DNA of 57,682 nucleotides from Lachnospiraceae bacterium (GTDB lineage: Bacteria; Bacillota; Clostridia; Lachnospirales; Lachnospiraceae): NCBI GenBank assembly GCA_029219245.1, contig JAQXTA010000049.1, positions 1-57,682 on the forward strand, written 5' to 3'. This document shows positions 16,711 to 26,219 of the stretch, one piece after another. Positions within the stretch are counted from its first letter, which is position 1. Each line of letters starts with the position of its first letter. The notes beneath the pieces were generated by a model, which saw nothing but the letters and a program-made list of their open reading frames with translations, did not search any database and was not told the DNA's origin. The position numbers and the translations under genes were made by a program.

Positions 16711-18867
16711 TTAATGTCTTCTGATAACTTCACTCCAACTGGAAATCCCGATAACATCCAGTGCAAAGTCTGTATATTTTGCTGACTGCTCTGTATCAAT
16801 ATACTTATAGGCATTATAAATACTCTTCCGCCCACCGCCAAGTGTATTGATGCCGAGGGCAAGTCCTTGCGCAATCTCTGCTGAGGCATCCGTCTGTCTG
16901 GACAACAGCATACTGTCAATGTATTGATTCGCCTCAATTACCTTATAAGCATAGATAAAGGATGCTGACTGCAAATCCTGACCGGTTGACGAGGTATATC
17001 CCATTTCACTCAGAATAATATGCCGTACTTCACCGGAATCCGTCAGAAAATCTTCTTTCTGCAAATAATCCGAAAGTACATGAATATTCCGGATAGAAAG
17101 TACCGGAGTCGTCTCGGAATCCAGAATATAGGAGCCCGCCTTACCGGAGGTACTCCATGCTTTGGCACTGGTAAGCGGGAAGTTATAAGGATGCTGTGCT
17201 ACTGCCCAGTCAATATTTCCGCCTTTTTTGATATTCCGGTTAAACTCATCCATAATTTCCTTGGAACCGTAACCACCGTTGGAATACAGACTTTTTGCCC
17301 ACTGCTGGTCTAAGGAAATATAAACTCTGGCGTTTCCGTTAATACTTAAAATTGCATTATAGAAAACGCGGAACGCCTTGGCATATTCCTCCACATAGCT
17401 TGCAGTATCCATATATTCAATATAATTCCATTCTTTTCTGGCATTGATTTCGTTGCCAATAACCCAGTTCATAACCGTACCATGCCCGCTGCCGGAATAA
17501 CGGCTGGCAAGGAAAGAACCAACGGCCGCCAGATACTCGGTACCTTCTTCATTGGCCGCGTTAAATGCATAATACGGAGCACTGCCACCGGATCTTGCTT
17601 TCGGATGAATCAACGTCATGGTTGCAGGAGACATATCGTTTAAGATAATCGCAGTTGTCGTAATTCCTCTTTTCGTTAATTCCGAGAAAATATAATCATA
17701 TTCCGCAACAATCTGTCCGTTAAACGCATAGGTTTTCCCATTGTAGGTATAGTAAACTGTCGGATAGTAAGCATTGCTTGTATTGCCGATGATACGGCTT
17801 AAAGGAATGTTATAGGCTGCATGCTTAACACCAAGATCATCCAGCTCGCCCCCGACAATTCTTTCCGGGTCCACCAAAAGTCCCTTTTTAGAAGAGGTAC
17901 TTGGAAAAGCCGGATGATACTTGGCAATTGCTTCCGGATTAGTAATATATTTGGGCTGACTGATAGCCATATATTTACCATCTTTCAGCACTGCAATAAC
18001 AAACTTAGAGAAAAGTCTGGAGTTTACAGTGTTATAATTCAGGTTAATCGAAAAAGTTAAATCCACATCCTTCTGGTCTTCGATAATATATTCCTGACTG
18101 CCTAATTCCGTATCATAAGTATTCTCTTCAAACAAATAATAATAGCCATCATCACTGACTGCCAGTCCCGGTGCCGACATGGTAATATCAATTTTGCCGG
18201 TTTCACTGTTAATTACGCAACTTTCAATCGTGGCAAAATCAGATGCATTGCTTTCCGTCAGTTCGATTTCCGGTGGACGGTTTTCAAAGCCTTTCATCAT
18301 GTACCGGGCAGCTTCTACCAATGCTCTTGTTGCATCCTTACCTGCTTCCCTGCGCAGCTTGTCCTTCTGATGCTGTGTCTGGCTGTACTCGGCAAGCTCT
18401 ACCGCCTCCATATGTACCATAGCTTCTATGGAAGCATTTTCCTTCGCTGTCTTAATGATCTGATAACGAATCACGAAAAAAGAACCAACTGCTGCAACAA
18501 GTACAGCGGCAGTTACCATACCGATACGTTTCCACAGTTTTTGCTTATTACGCTTTTTTTCTTCATCCGGTTGTTCTTCAATCGTATAGGTTTCTTCCAG
18601 CTTAATGGTACGTTCAATCGCGCCGGTTTCCTTTACAACAACCGATTCTTCCACCTTAATTTCATCTTCCAGCACAGCACCCTGTTTTGCTTCCAGACGG
18701 ATTTTCGCCTGTTGCTCTTTCATACGCTTTTTTAATTGTGCTTTTTTTTCTTTTTCCCTGCGCTTCTTTTCTTTTATTTTTTTCTTATTTTCTGCGACTT
18801 TTTCTTTATCAATGGTTTTTTTGCGTAGCTTCTTCTTCCGGTTGTCCATCGTTTCCTTCTGATTCAT
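16711..18867 (-). CDS. DUF5722 domain protein, membrane-anchored, glycosidase-like
   Basis: 718 residues. Residues 1-110 are extremely basic and Lys/Glu rich (KKIKEKKRREKEKK), then a single membrane helix at about 112-133 (GMVTAAVLVAAVGSFFVI) places the bulk outside the cell. Residues about 315-715 resemble a TIM-barrel glycoside hydrolase: WVIGNEINARKEW (Glu473 after Asn) and HIILSEMGYTS (Glu621) sit where clan GH-A enzymes carry the acid/base and nucleophile. Enzymatic activity is inference. The start overlaps the end of rarA by up to 59 bases; the ATG at 18849 is an alternative. Ribosome sites for both are of middling quality. Confidence 0.85.
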   Translation of the reverse strand: MNQKETMDNRKKKLRKKTIDKEKVAENKKKIKEKKRREKEKKAQLKKRMKEQQAKIRLEAKQGAVLEDEIKVEESVVVKETGAIERTIKLEETYTIEEQPDEEKKRNKQKLWKRIGMVTAAVLVAAVGSFFVIRYQIIKTAKENASIEAMVHMEAVELAEYSQTQHQKDKLRREAGKDATRALVEAARYMMKGFENRPPEIELTESNASDFATIESCVINSETGKIDITMSAPGLAVSDDGYYYLFEENTYDTELGSQEYIIEDQKDVDLTFSINLNYNTVNSRLFSKFVIAVLKDGKYMAISQPKYITNPEAIAKYHPAFPSTSSKKGLLVDPERIVGGELDDLGVKHAAYNIPLSRIIGNTSNAYYPTVYYTYNGKTYAFNGQIVAEYDYIFSELTKRGITTTAIILNDMSPATMTLIHPKARSGGSAPYYAFNAANEEGTEYLAAVGSFLASRYSGSGHGTVMNWVIGNEINARKEWNYIEYMDTASYVEEYAKAFRVFYNAILSINGNARVYISLDQQWAKSLYSNGGYGSKEIMDEFNRNIKKGGNIDWAVAQHPYNFPLTSAKAWSTSGKAGSYILDSETTPVLSIRNIHVLSDYLQKEDFLTDSGEVRHIILSEMGYTSSTGQDLQSASFIYAYKVIEANQYIDSMLLSRQTDASAEIAQGLALGINTLGGGRKSIYNAYKYIDTEQSAKYTDFALDVIGISSWSEVIRRH

Positions 18868-20191
18868 GGGCAGCTTCTTCCTTTATATGCTTCATATGTT
18901 CTTTTATTTTTATTTCATAGCCGTTGCCTGTCGGACGATAAAATTCTTTCCCGTTCAGTTCATACGGCAGATATTGTTGCCTTACATAATGATTCGGATA
19001 ATCATGTGCATATTTATATCCGGTTCCATGTCCCAATTTGACAGCTCCTTTATAATGTGCATCCTGTAGATGTGTCGGAATGGGCAGATTTCCTTTTTCT
19101 TCCACCGCCTGCATAGCCTCGAAAATCGCATTGCAGCAAGCATTACTCTTGGGCGCACAGGCAACATAAATAACCGCCTGTGACAAAATAATCTGTGCCT
19201 CCGGCATACCGACTCTTTCCACCGCAAGAGAAGCGCTGACCGCCACCTGCAGGGCATTCGGATCTGCATTTCCAACATCCTCTGCCGCACAAATCATAAT
19301 ACGTCTGGCGATAAAGGTCACACTTTCACCGGCATACAGCATTCTTCCCAGATAATAGACTGCCGCATCCGGATCCGAACCACGCATACTTTTGATAAAA
19401 GCCGATATCGTATCGTAGTGATTATCACCCGTCTTATCATAACGGATTACCCTTTTCTGAATACACTCCTGGGCAACCTCTAAGGTAAAATGTATCTTGC
19501 CGTCTTCTGACCGGTTCGTTGTCATAATGCCAAGTTCCACTGCATTCAAAGCATGTCTGGCATCACCACCCGAAAGCTCCGCCAGAAATTCCAGTGCATC
19601 TTCCTCAATAACCGCATCATATGCGCCCATTCCTTTTTCCTTATCATAAACGGCGCGCGTAATCAATGTCTTAATATCCTCGCGTGACAACGGCTTTAAC
19701 TCAAAAACAATGGAACGGGAAATCAACGCTCCATTTACTTCAAAATAAGGATTTTCTGTTGTAGCACCAATCAGAATAATGGTTCCATCTTCTACAAACG
19801 GCAACAGGTAGTCCTGTTGTCCTTTGTTAAAACGGTGGATTTCATCGATGAACAGGATTGTCTTTTTCCCATACATCCCCCGCACATTCTTTGCCTGCTC
19901 CACCACCGCTTCCATGTCCTTTTTGCCAGCTACCGTTGCATTGATTTGTGTAAACTCTGCACTGGTTGTATGGGCAATCACTTTCGCAAGTGTGGTTTTG
20001 CCCGTTCCGGGCGGCCCGTAAAAAATAATTGAACTTAATTTATCCGCCTGAATCGCCCGGTATAACAGCTTATCCTTTCCGATAATATGCTGCTGTCCGA
20101 CTACCTCATCTAATGTAACCGGTCGAAGCCTCGCCGCAAGCGGCGACTCTTTTTCCTGATTGGTATTTCTCATATATTCAAATAAATCCAT
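18809..20191 (-). CDS. rarA: replication-associated recombination protein A (RarA/MgsA AAA+ ATPase)
   Basis: 460 residues. RarA acts at stalled replication forks and interacts with SSB. Residues 1-20 lead into RLRPVTLDEVVGQQH, then Walker A GPPGTGKTT at about 59-67, Walker B ILFIDEIHRF, sensor 1 GATTENPYFEVN and the C-terminal MgsA tetramerisation domain (NHYDTISAFIKSMRGSD). An extra polar tail of about 25 residues (AAHESEGNDGQPEEEA) overlaps the next gene. There is no clear ribosome site before the ATG, 14 bases after the diguanylate cyclase stop, suggesting coupling. Confidence 0.95.
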   Translation of the reverse strand: MDLFEYMRNTNQEKESPLAARLRPVTLDEVVGQQHIIGKDKLLYRAIQADKLSSIIFYGPPGTGKTTLAKVIAHTTSAEFTQINATVAGKKDMEAVVEQAKNVRGMYGKKTILFIDEIHRFNKGQQDYLLPFVEDGTIILIGATTENPYFEVNGALISRSIVFELKPLSREDIKTLITRAVYDKEKGMGAYDAVIEEDALEFLAELSGGDARHALNAVELGIMTTNRSEDGKIHFTLEVAQECIQKRVIRYDKTGDNHYDTISAFIKSMRGSDPDAAVYYLGRMLYAGESVTFIARRIMICAAEDVGNADPNALQVAVSASLAVERVGMPEAQIILSQAVIYVACAPKSNACCNAIFEAMQAVEEKGNLPIPTHLQDAHYKGAVKLGHGTGYKYAHDYPNHYVRQQYLPYELNGKEFYRPTGNGYEIKIKEHMKHIKEEAAHESEGNDGQPEEEATQKNH

Positions 20192-20205
20192 AATAATCCA
20201 GCTTT

Positions 20206-21420
20206 TTAATTTATTTTCACGCAGTTTTTCTTCTGCTTTGCTTCGTATAACATCCTATCCGCCACTTTCATGGAATCATCATCACATTCACTTCCCAATA
20301 CAGCACCTACACTGATGGAAATCCTCATTTCCGGATATTCTTCACTGCGCACTTCATTTACCTTCTTACGAATCTGTTCCAGTCGTTCCTCCAACGACTC
20401 TTTTGTTATCTTTTCAAAAAGCAATACAAATTCATCCCCACCATACCGGATAATCATATCGCCTTCCCGAATGACTGTTCTTATCGTATTAACCAGAAGC
20501 TTCAAAGCCTCGTCACCTGCCGAATGTCCGTATGTATCATTAACCTGTTTGAAATTATCCAGATCAATCATGACAACCGCACCCACATTCTGCAGTTTTC
20601 CAACCTCTTCTTCAAAATAATTTCTGTTATATGCACCCGTCAATGCATCCGTATATAACTTTTTCGTATACCCTTGGATGGAATCGGCAAAGTTTTCTTT
20701 TCCATAAGCACCGAACAGGACAGCATCCTCTACCGGGTTTACCATTTCCAGTATATAAGGTTTTCCATTCATCTCCAGATATCGTGCCGTTACCTGAAAA
20801 GGTGTCTTGCCGATAAATTCATATTTTGTCATCTGTGTCTTGGCAGCCAGTGCCTTGGCAGAAATACAGTTTTCACACCGTTCTTCCTTTTTCCATACGG
20901 AAAAGCACTTCTTTGTACCATTTATCAACCTGCCTGTATCATCCACCGTATACCATGTTGCCGTAGAAACATCTACCAGACGGACAATTTCAAAAACCGT
21001 ACTTAACGGTTTCAAATATTCGTAAATAGAAGACATGTCTTCAGCCTGTTTCTCTTCCGTAATGTCTGTCAGAAAAACATAAAACAAATCCGGTCCATTT
21101 TTCTGATGCACCAGACGGCCGTAATCATCTATAAAACGATACTCACCATTCTTTCTCCGGATTCGGTACTGAATATGATCCATCTTATCTTTTGACTCCA
21201 GAATCTGTTCCTGGATACTCTTTTCTACCCGTTCCAAATCCTCTGTATCCACCATGCCGCAGAAGGAGCCACCGGTCAGTTCTTGAAATTCTTCCCATGA
21301 CTCACAGCCCCAGATTTGAAAAACCAACTCGTTGGCATAAAGAATCTTTTCCTTGGCATTTGCTTCATAAATCAGAAATCCACCCGGAATCTGTGACATC
21401 ATCATTTCAAATGTATCCAT
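20206..21420 (-). CDS. PAS-GGDEF diguanylate cyclase
   Basis: 404 residues, no membrane helix. An N-terminal PAS domain (about 5-125, including RRKNGEYRFIDDYGRLV) and a second PAS-like region (about 140-235, with the Cys pair ERCENC at 181-186) precede a GGDEF domain at about 250-404. The active-site motif is exact (RYGGDEF, 327-331), and an inhibitory-site RxxD (REGD, 318-321) stands five residues before it. The protein should therefore make cyclic di-GMP and be feedback-inhibited by it. GGAGGA precedes the ATG. No EAL or HD-GYP protein is in the window. Confidence 0.92.
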   Translation of the reverse strand: MDTFEMMMSQIPGGFLIYEANAKEKILYANELVFQIWGCESWEEFQELTGGSFCGMVDTEDLERVEKSIQEQILESKDKMDHIQYRIRRKNGEYRFIDDYGRLVHQKNGPDLFYVFLTDITEEKQAEDMSSIYEYLKPLSTVFEIVRLVDVSTATWYTVDDTGRLINGTKKCFSVWKKEERCENCISAKALAAKTQMTKYEFIGKTPFQVTARYLEMNGKPYILEMVNPVEDAVLFGAYGKENFADSIQGYTKKLYTDALTGAYNRNYFEEEVGKLQNVGAVVMIDLDNFKQVNDTYGHSAGDEALKLLVNTIRTVIREGDMIIRYGGDEFVLLFEKITKESLEERLEQIRKKVNEVRSEEYPEMRISISVGAVLGSECDDDSMKVADRMLYEAKQKKNCVKIN

Positions 21421-21510
21421 GCAGGCTCCTCCTTTTCCTTTACTATTCGCCTAAAACGGTAATTATGATACCTATTATACGCGCAAAGTACCATTTGTTG
21501 CAATATTTAT

Positions 21511-23898
21511 TTATCTCTCCGCATCCCGTAGCCGTTCTTCCAGTTCATCCAGGGATGTATATCCATACAATTCCGCTGTATGTTCCATAATCCGCATGGC
21601 AAGATTATCTCCCTTTGATGCAAGGGAAACAATAAATCTTCCATATAGCTGCAAGGTTTCATCCGAATAAGTGCCCAGCTCGCCCCGAAGATACGTTTCA
21701 TAGGAAGTATCATAAGGGGTATCCTCATAGGTATGAATGCTTCTTGCAGTCCCTGCAACCATTGGATATCTTTCCGCAAGCTCTTCCATAAAGCCGACCT
21801 GGATTTTTACGATTTCCTCTATAATCTGTTTTTTCTCCGGAGAAAGACAGGGCAGTTTATCTTTGATTTTTGCATAGTGGTCCGGTGTTGTACTTTCCAT
21901 CATCCGTCCGTATTTTTCGGTAATCAGGTTCCACCCCTTCTGCTTTGCTGCCGCAAAATCATTCAAATAGCTCTGCAGCATTTCTTCGCTCCATTCCATA
22001 TACTGGCTTTTACGCATAATGGAAAAAGTATTCCAGTCATCCTGACAGGAGGCTCTTCCGCCTTCATTTTCTACTTTATCAAAGGCTTCCCATTCTTCTT
22101 TTACCAGTGCATCAATCAGATCTTCTTTCCTTCGTTTATCATCCATGATAACCACTCCATATTTTTCAAGATAATTTGCATCTGCTCCTACACCCGGTTC
22201 TTCGGGAATCAGCTTCTGCTGTTTTAACTGTGCAAGTATTAAGGATGCCACAATTTCTATCGTCATCGGAATTCGCTCATCCCGACGGGGCATATCGGCA
22301 ATGGCATTAAAAATATCCATAATCTCGGGCAGCACCGCAAGCTTGTTCATTCCCTTATGCAGCCATTTATAATAAGGTGCATAGGTACGATTCAGCAGAT
22401 ACACCGTCTGCATGGTAACCTGCATGTATTCCCCTAAGATGACTTCCGCCGTTACCCATTCCTGCCTTCTGCACATCCGCTCATAGTTACATTGTCCAAG
22501 CTGCCCCATTTTTACCACATGCTCTGCCAGTTTCGCCCGCCAGAGCCTGTCCGGATAATAGGCAAGCAGCTGTTCCCGTACTTTGGTAAATTCACCAAGA
22601 TCATCCCGAAAAATTTTCCCGTTTACGGCGGCTGCCAGATTTTCTTCGGGTATCACACGCCATTCTTCGATTGTCTGCGGTGCCCGGTCAATTCCTATAA
22701 ACTGCTCATAAAACTCGCCAATCCGGTATACACGGCAGCGGTCTTTACCCTGTGGAGTCGGATTTTTTTCAAATCCCATAAATTCCTTCGGAAGCTTCTC
22801 ATATTCCTTCTGCAATGCTTCCCCGATTTTTCCATATACAGAGTCCGGAAGCCACATACAGAATCGCGGTCCGAAATCATGATCTCTTGATATTTCATCA
22901 TCAAAACCGAAGCAGTCCGATCCTTCTCCGACAAGCCCCACCGCAATCTGTTCCTCATACTCCGGAAATTTTTCCTGAATCATTTTCCTGCCGTATGTCT
23001 CATAATAAGCTTCACAAAGTGTCAGACCGCTTATGTTCTCCTTTGCTCTGTTTTCCTCGGTCTTGCCCTCCTCAGTGTCCTTGTCCTTTTCCCGTACCTT
23101 AGCATCGTTCTTTGTTTCCAGCATAGCAAGTGCCTGTCTGCGGTTTTCCTCTAAAATCTCATAAGCTTTGGTACGTCCCATATACCTTTCCACTTCTTCC
23201 ATCGCCTTAGCAAAACAATCGGCCGCTTCTTCAAATTTTCCTTTTTTGTATTGAATCTGTCCCAGCGTTCCGAGTGCCGCACTGTAATGGTAATCCTTTT
23301 CTTCATCTTCCAAAAAAAGTGCAATTGCTGTATTCAGATGCTTTTCCGCCTCATCAAGCCGTTCCAATGCAAGGAGAGATGTTGCAAGATTGGTGTGCGT
23401 AACCGCCAGTTCAATTCTGGCTTCCGGATATAAAACCACAATTTCAAGTGCCTGGTTTAATGCTTCGCAGGACTTCTCAAAATCACCCATTTCCTGATAC
23501 AAAAGACTCAAATTATTATAAAGGCTTGCATAGTAAAAATCGGTTTTTTCCAGTCTGCCTTCATACAACGGAAAAACGGCCTGAAAACACTGCAAAGATT
23601 CCTGCAAATCTCCTGCTGCCCGGTAAGCATTTGCAACATTGATTAAGGTAGTAGCATGGGCCACCGAACCGTTCAGATTGCTCTCCTGTATCAGCTTCAA
23701 TACCTTTTTACAGTATTCTTTTGATTTCTCAAACTGGCTCGTTTCCCTATAATGCCCAATCATTTCATTTTCAAGAGAAATCAGCGTATGGACATCTCCC
23801 TGTTTTTCTGCCTCTTCCATCTGCTCCTGTAAAAATGTTTCTACTGCTTCCACCGGATGAATCGTATCCAGTTCTTGTAAAATTTCTTCTATATTCAT
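21511..23898 (-). CDS. tetratricopeptide repeat protein with DUF4037 nucleotidyltransferase-like domain
   Basis: 795 residues. Residues about 1-250 consist of TPR-like helical pairs (SLYNNLSLLYQEMGDFEKS, YSAALGTLGQIQYKKGKFEEA). After a charged linker near 255-285 comes the DUF4037 region, with GLVGEGSDCFGFDDEIS followed by RDHDFGP at about 313-340. This G-S-x-C-x-G-x-D-D plus D-H-D arrangement is the nucleotidyltransferase-fold signature. The substrate is unknown. The TPR part probably binds a partner protein. The protein stands alone between the diguanylate cyclase and cstA genes on the minus strand. Confidence 0.88.
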   Translation of the reverse strand: MNIEEILQELDTIHPVEAVETFLQEQMEEAEKQGDVHTLISLENEMIGHYRETSQFEKSKEYCKKVLKLIQESNLNGSVAHATTLINVANAYRAAGDLQESLQCFQAVFPLYEGRLEKTDFYYASLYNNLSLLYQEMGDFEKSCEALNQALEIVVLYPEARIELAVTHTNLATSLLALERLDEAEKHLNTAIALFLEDEEKDYHYSAALGTLGQIQYKKGKFEEAADCFAKAMEEVERYMGRTKAYEILEENRRQALAMLETKNDAKVREKDKDTEEGKTEENRAKENISGLTLCEAYYETYGRKMIQEKFPEYEEQIAVGLVGEGSDCFGFDDEISRDHDFGPRFCMWLPDSVYGKIGEALQKEYEKLPKEFMGFEKNPTPQGKDRCRVYRIGEFYEQFIGIDRAPQTIEEWRVIPEENLAAAVNGKIFRDDLGEFTKVREQLLAYYPDRLWRAKLAEHVVKMGQLGQCNYERMCRRQEWVTAEVILGEYMQVTMQTVYLLNRTYAPYYKWLHKGMNKLAVLPEIMDIFNAIADMPRRDERIPMTIEIVASLILAQLKQQKLIPEEPGVGADANYLEKYGVVIMDDKRRKEDLIDALVKEEWEAFDKVENEGGRASCQDDWNTFSIMRKSQYMEWSEEMLQSYLNDFAAAKQKGWNLITEKYGRMMESTTPDHYAKIKDKLPCLSPEKKQIIEEIVKIQVGFMEELAERYPMVAGTARSIHTYEDTPYDTSYETYLRGELGTYSDETLQLYGRFIVSLASKGDNLAMRIMEHTAELYGYTSLDELEERLRDAER

Positions 23899-24002
23899 AT
23901 CTGCCCCATTTTCTTTCGATAAAAAATTAGTTGGTTACTCTATAAGTATAGTTACTCTGCCTATATCAGTCAAACAATATCTTATCTTGCTTACTTTAGG
24001 TT

Positions 24003-25715
24003 TTATGCAGCAGCTTTGTTTCTTCCATCATTACTTCCGTTCTTTTCCAGAAGTTTTCTAACTCCCTGTATTGCTACAAGAACACCAAGGATGAGAAGCA
24101 AAACCGCAAATACAAGTTGCAGTGTAGTTCCAATTGTCAAACCGGTAGTCAGAAAAGCTTTGCCGAGCTTTACAATTGTCATGCCCAGAGCTGTGAAGGT
24201 AACTGCCATCATAAATGCCATAGGCGCCCACAGCATGAAGCCCTGACGTTTGGTTTTCTTTAAGAATACAGCACAGGCAACCAGCGCAAGCACCGACAGG
24301 AGCTGGTTAGCGGAACCAAACAGCGGCCAGATTTCTGCATAACCAACCTTTGCAAGCAGGTATGCAAGCATCAGGGTAAGGATGGTGGAGAAATATTTGT
24401 TGGTTACTATCCTTAATAAAGGACTCATATTTTCTCTGTCCACATCATCATCCAAAAAGAATTCCTGGAAGGAAAGTCGTCCTACACGCGCCACAGAGTC
24501 CAGGGAGGTAAGGGCAAAGGCGGAAACTGCAAGGTTAATTAAGGTAAATACTAAATCATGAGGTAAACCAATAACTGTCAGGAAGTTTGCAATAGCACCT
24601 GCAAAAATCTGAGGTTGTGTTGTCAGTCCTTGAGCCGCGGCCTCACCCTCTCCAAAGGAAGCAACGGCGATTAATGCAATGATTGCCAGCATACTTTCCA
24701 TTAACATAGCACCGAAGGATACCGGAAGCATATTTTTCTCATTCTTAATCTGTTTGGAAGCAGTACCCGAGGACACCAAAGAGTGAAAACCGGATACAGC
24801 ACCGCATGCAATAGTTACAAACAGAATAGGGAACAGATACTGTCCATCTACTTCGAAACCATTGAAAGCATTTAGGTTGCAGGTAGGATTAGACACAAAT
24901 ACACCGATAACAGCTCCTGCAATCATAAAAATCAATAAATAACTGTTCAGATAGTCACGAGGCTGCAGCAATGCCCATACGGGAACAACACAAGCTACCA
25001 GTACATAGGCAAAAACAATAAGATGCCATGAGGAACGGCTCAGATATACGGGGCATACTAAACCGATTGCAACTGCAGCTATCAGCATTACAATGGCAAT
25101 TGCTGTATTGACCCATTTACTCAGTTTTGTGTATTTTAATATCAGTCCAAGACCAACAGCCTCCAAAATAAAAAGCATGGAAGTTGTGGCTACTGCGCCG
25201 TTAGCAGTAATTTTGGAAACAACAACTCCCGCTTCATCAGTAGCAAAACCATTAAATGTTCCTGCAACAACATCTGCAAAAGCAGCAACGACAAGGATGC
25301 AAAACAGCCAGACAAATAACAGGAACAACTTTTTACCTAATTTTCCGATGTATTCATCAATAATATAGCCGATTGTACGTCCCTTGTTCTTTACTGATGC
25401 ATACATTGCAGCAAAGTCCTGAACTGCGCCGAAAAACACGCCGCCAATAAGAATCCATAGCATAACCGGAAGCCAGCCGAAAACAGCAGCCTGAATAGGT
25501 CCGTTAATAGGGCCTGCACCTGCTATGGAAGCAAATTGATGACCGAATACAACATTGGTATCGGCAGGTACATAATCAACTCCATCTTCTAATTCATATG
25601 CCGGAGTTTTGGCATTGGGGTCGATCCCCCATTTGTTTTGAAGGTAATGCCCATACAAAAGATAAGCACCTCCAAGTACAGCAATGGCGATTACCATCAT
25701 TAAAATTCCATTCAT
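24003..25715 (-). CDS. cstA: CstA family carbon starvation / peptide or pyruvate transporter
   Basis: 570 residues with about 14-16 hydrophobic segments. Family blocks include NVVFGHQFASIAGAGPI near residue 55-75, the FHSLVSSGTASKQI loop and the C-terminal FGSANQLLSVLALVAC. CstA proteins take up peptides in some bacteria and pyruvate in others. The shortened form seen here (about 570 rather than 700 residues) is common in Clostridia. GGGAGAAG precedes the ATG. The gene is preceded by a complete T-box riboswitch with its terminator about 30 bases before the start codon, so expression should rise when a specific tRNA is uncharged. That favours an amino acid or peptide uptake role here (inference). 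Confidence 0.93.
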   Translation of the reverse strand: MNGILMMVIAIAVLGGAYLLYGHYLQNKWGIDPNAKTPAYELEDGVDYVPADTNVVFGHQFASIAGAGPINGPIQAAVFGWLPVMLWILIGGVFFGAVQDFAAMYASVKNKGRTIGYIIDEYIGKLGKKLFLLFVWLFCILVVAAFADVVAGTFNGFATDEAGVVVSKITANGAVATTSMLFILEAVGLGLILKYTKLSKWVNTAIAIVMLIAAVAIGLVCPVYLSRSSWHLIVFAYVLVACVVPVWALLQPRDYLNSYLLIFMIAGAVIGVFVSNPTCNLNAFNGFEVDGQYLFPILFVTIACGAVSGFHSLVSSGTASKQIKNEKNMLPVSFGAMLMESMLAIIALIAVASFGEGEAAAQGLTTQPQIFAGAIANFLTVIGLPHDLVFTLINLAVSAFALTSLDSVARVGRLSFQEFFLDDDVDRENMSPLLRIVTNKYFSTILTLMLAYLLAKVGYAEIWPLFGSANQLLSVLALVACAVFLKKTKRQGFMLWAPMAFMMAVTFTALGMTIVKLGKAFLTTGLTIGTTLQLVFAVLLLILGVLVAIQGVRKLLEKNGSNDGRNKAAA

Positions 25716-25744
25716 AATACTTCTCCCTTTCTTTGTAAAAATTT

Positions 25745-25788
25745 TTATAAAAAAACGCCCTTACAGTCCAATTAGGACTGCAAAGGCG
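25745..25788 (-). terminator. T-box-controlled terminator before cstA
   Basis: CGCCC and the AGTCC block (25756-25770) pair with AGGACT and GGCG (25774-25788); on the minus strand seven T follow (25749-25755). The 5' arm partly overlaps the antiterminator region. Confidence 0.85.
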
Positions 25789-25794
25789 GATTTT

Positions 25795-26009
25795 CCGTGG
25801 TACCACTTTGCTTGTTGCAGTAGTCTGCAACCTCTTAGTGTCATCATATATATAATAACCTCTCTTATAACGTAGAGAAAACGTCCACTTCTACTAACAT
25901 TGCTGTGTTCAAAAGGCTGCTCCAAGGTGATGTCACATAAAAGTCTCTCTGTCGTTTTTCACCAACCGGCGGCTCTCTGTATTCAAGTATCTTTTCGTGA
26001 TGTGTCCCT
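25795..26009 (-). promoter_or_regulatory. T-box riboswitch, probable isoleucine (AUC) specifier
   Basis: On the minus strand a stem I region holds AGAGAGCCG and GGTTGGTGAAAAACG, followed by ACCTTGGAGCAG and the T-box core AAAGTGGTACCACGG (core at 25795-25805). These are the hallmarks of T-box leaders that read tRNA charging and control a downstream terminator. In the usual position before ACC-TTGGAG the specifier triplet reads ATC (25929-25931), an isoleucine codon. The T-box TGGT would pair with a discriminator A, as in tRNA-Ile. The triplet call is by pattern; neighbouring registers (ACA, TCA) cannot be excluded without folding. Confidence 0.88.
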
Positions 26010-26219
26010 TTCAATGCATTCTGAATATATCTAAAGATTGATTATGTTTTACATCTATTACAAATAAAATACAAGAGCCTTTTTGTAGATAGTTTCTTAT
26101 TTATTTATAAAAAAATTGTGCATGTTGCCGATTGAAATTAACATAGGTGCCTGTTCCCTATAAGAAACACTAGAGTTATTTTGTTCCGTCAAAAGTCTTC
26201 TGTACTTTCTTCACTTTTT

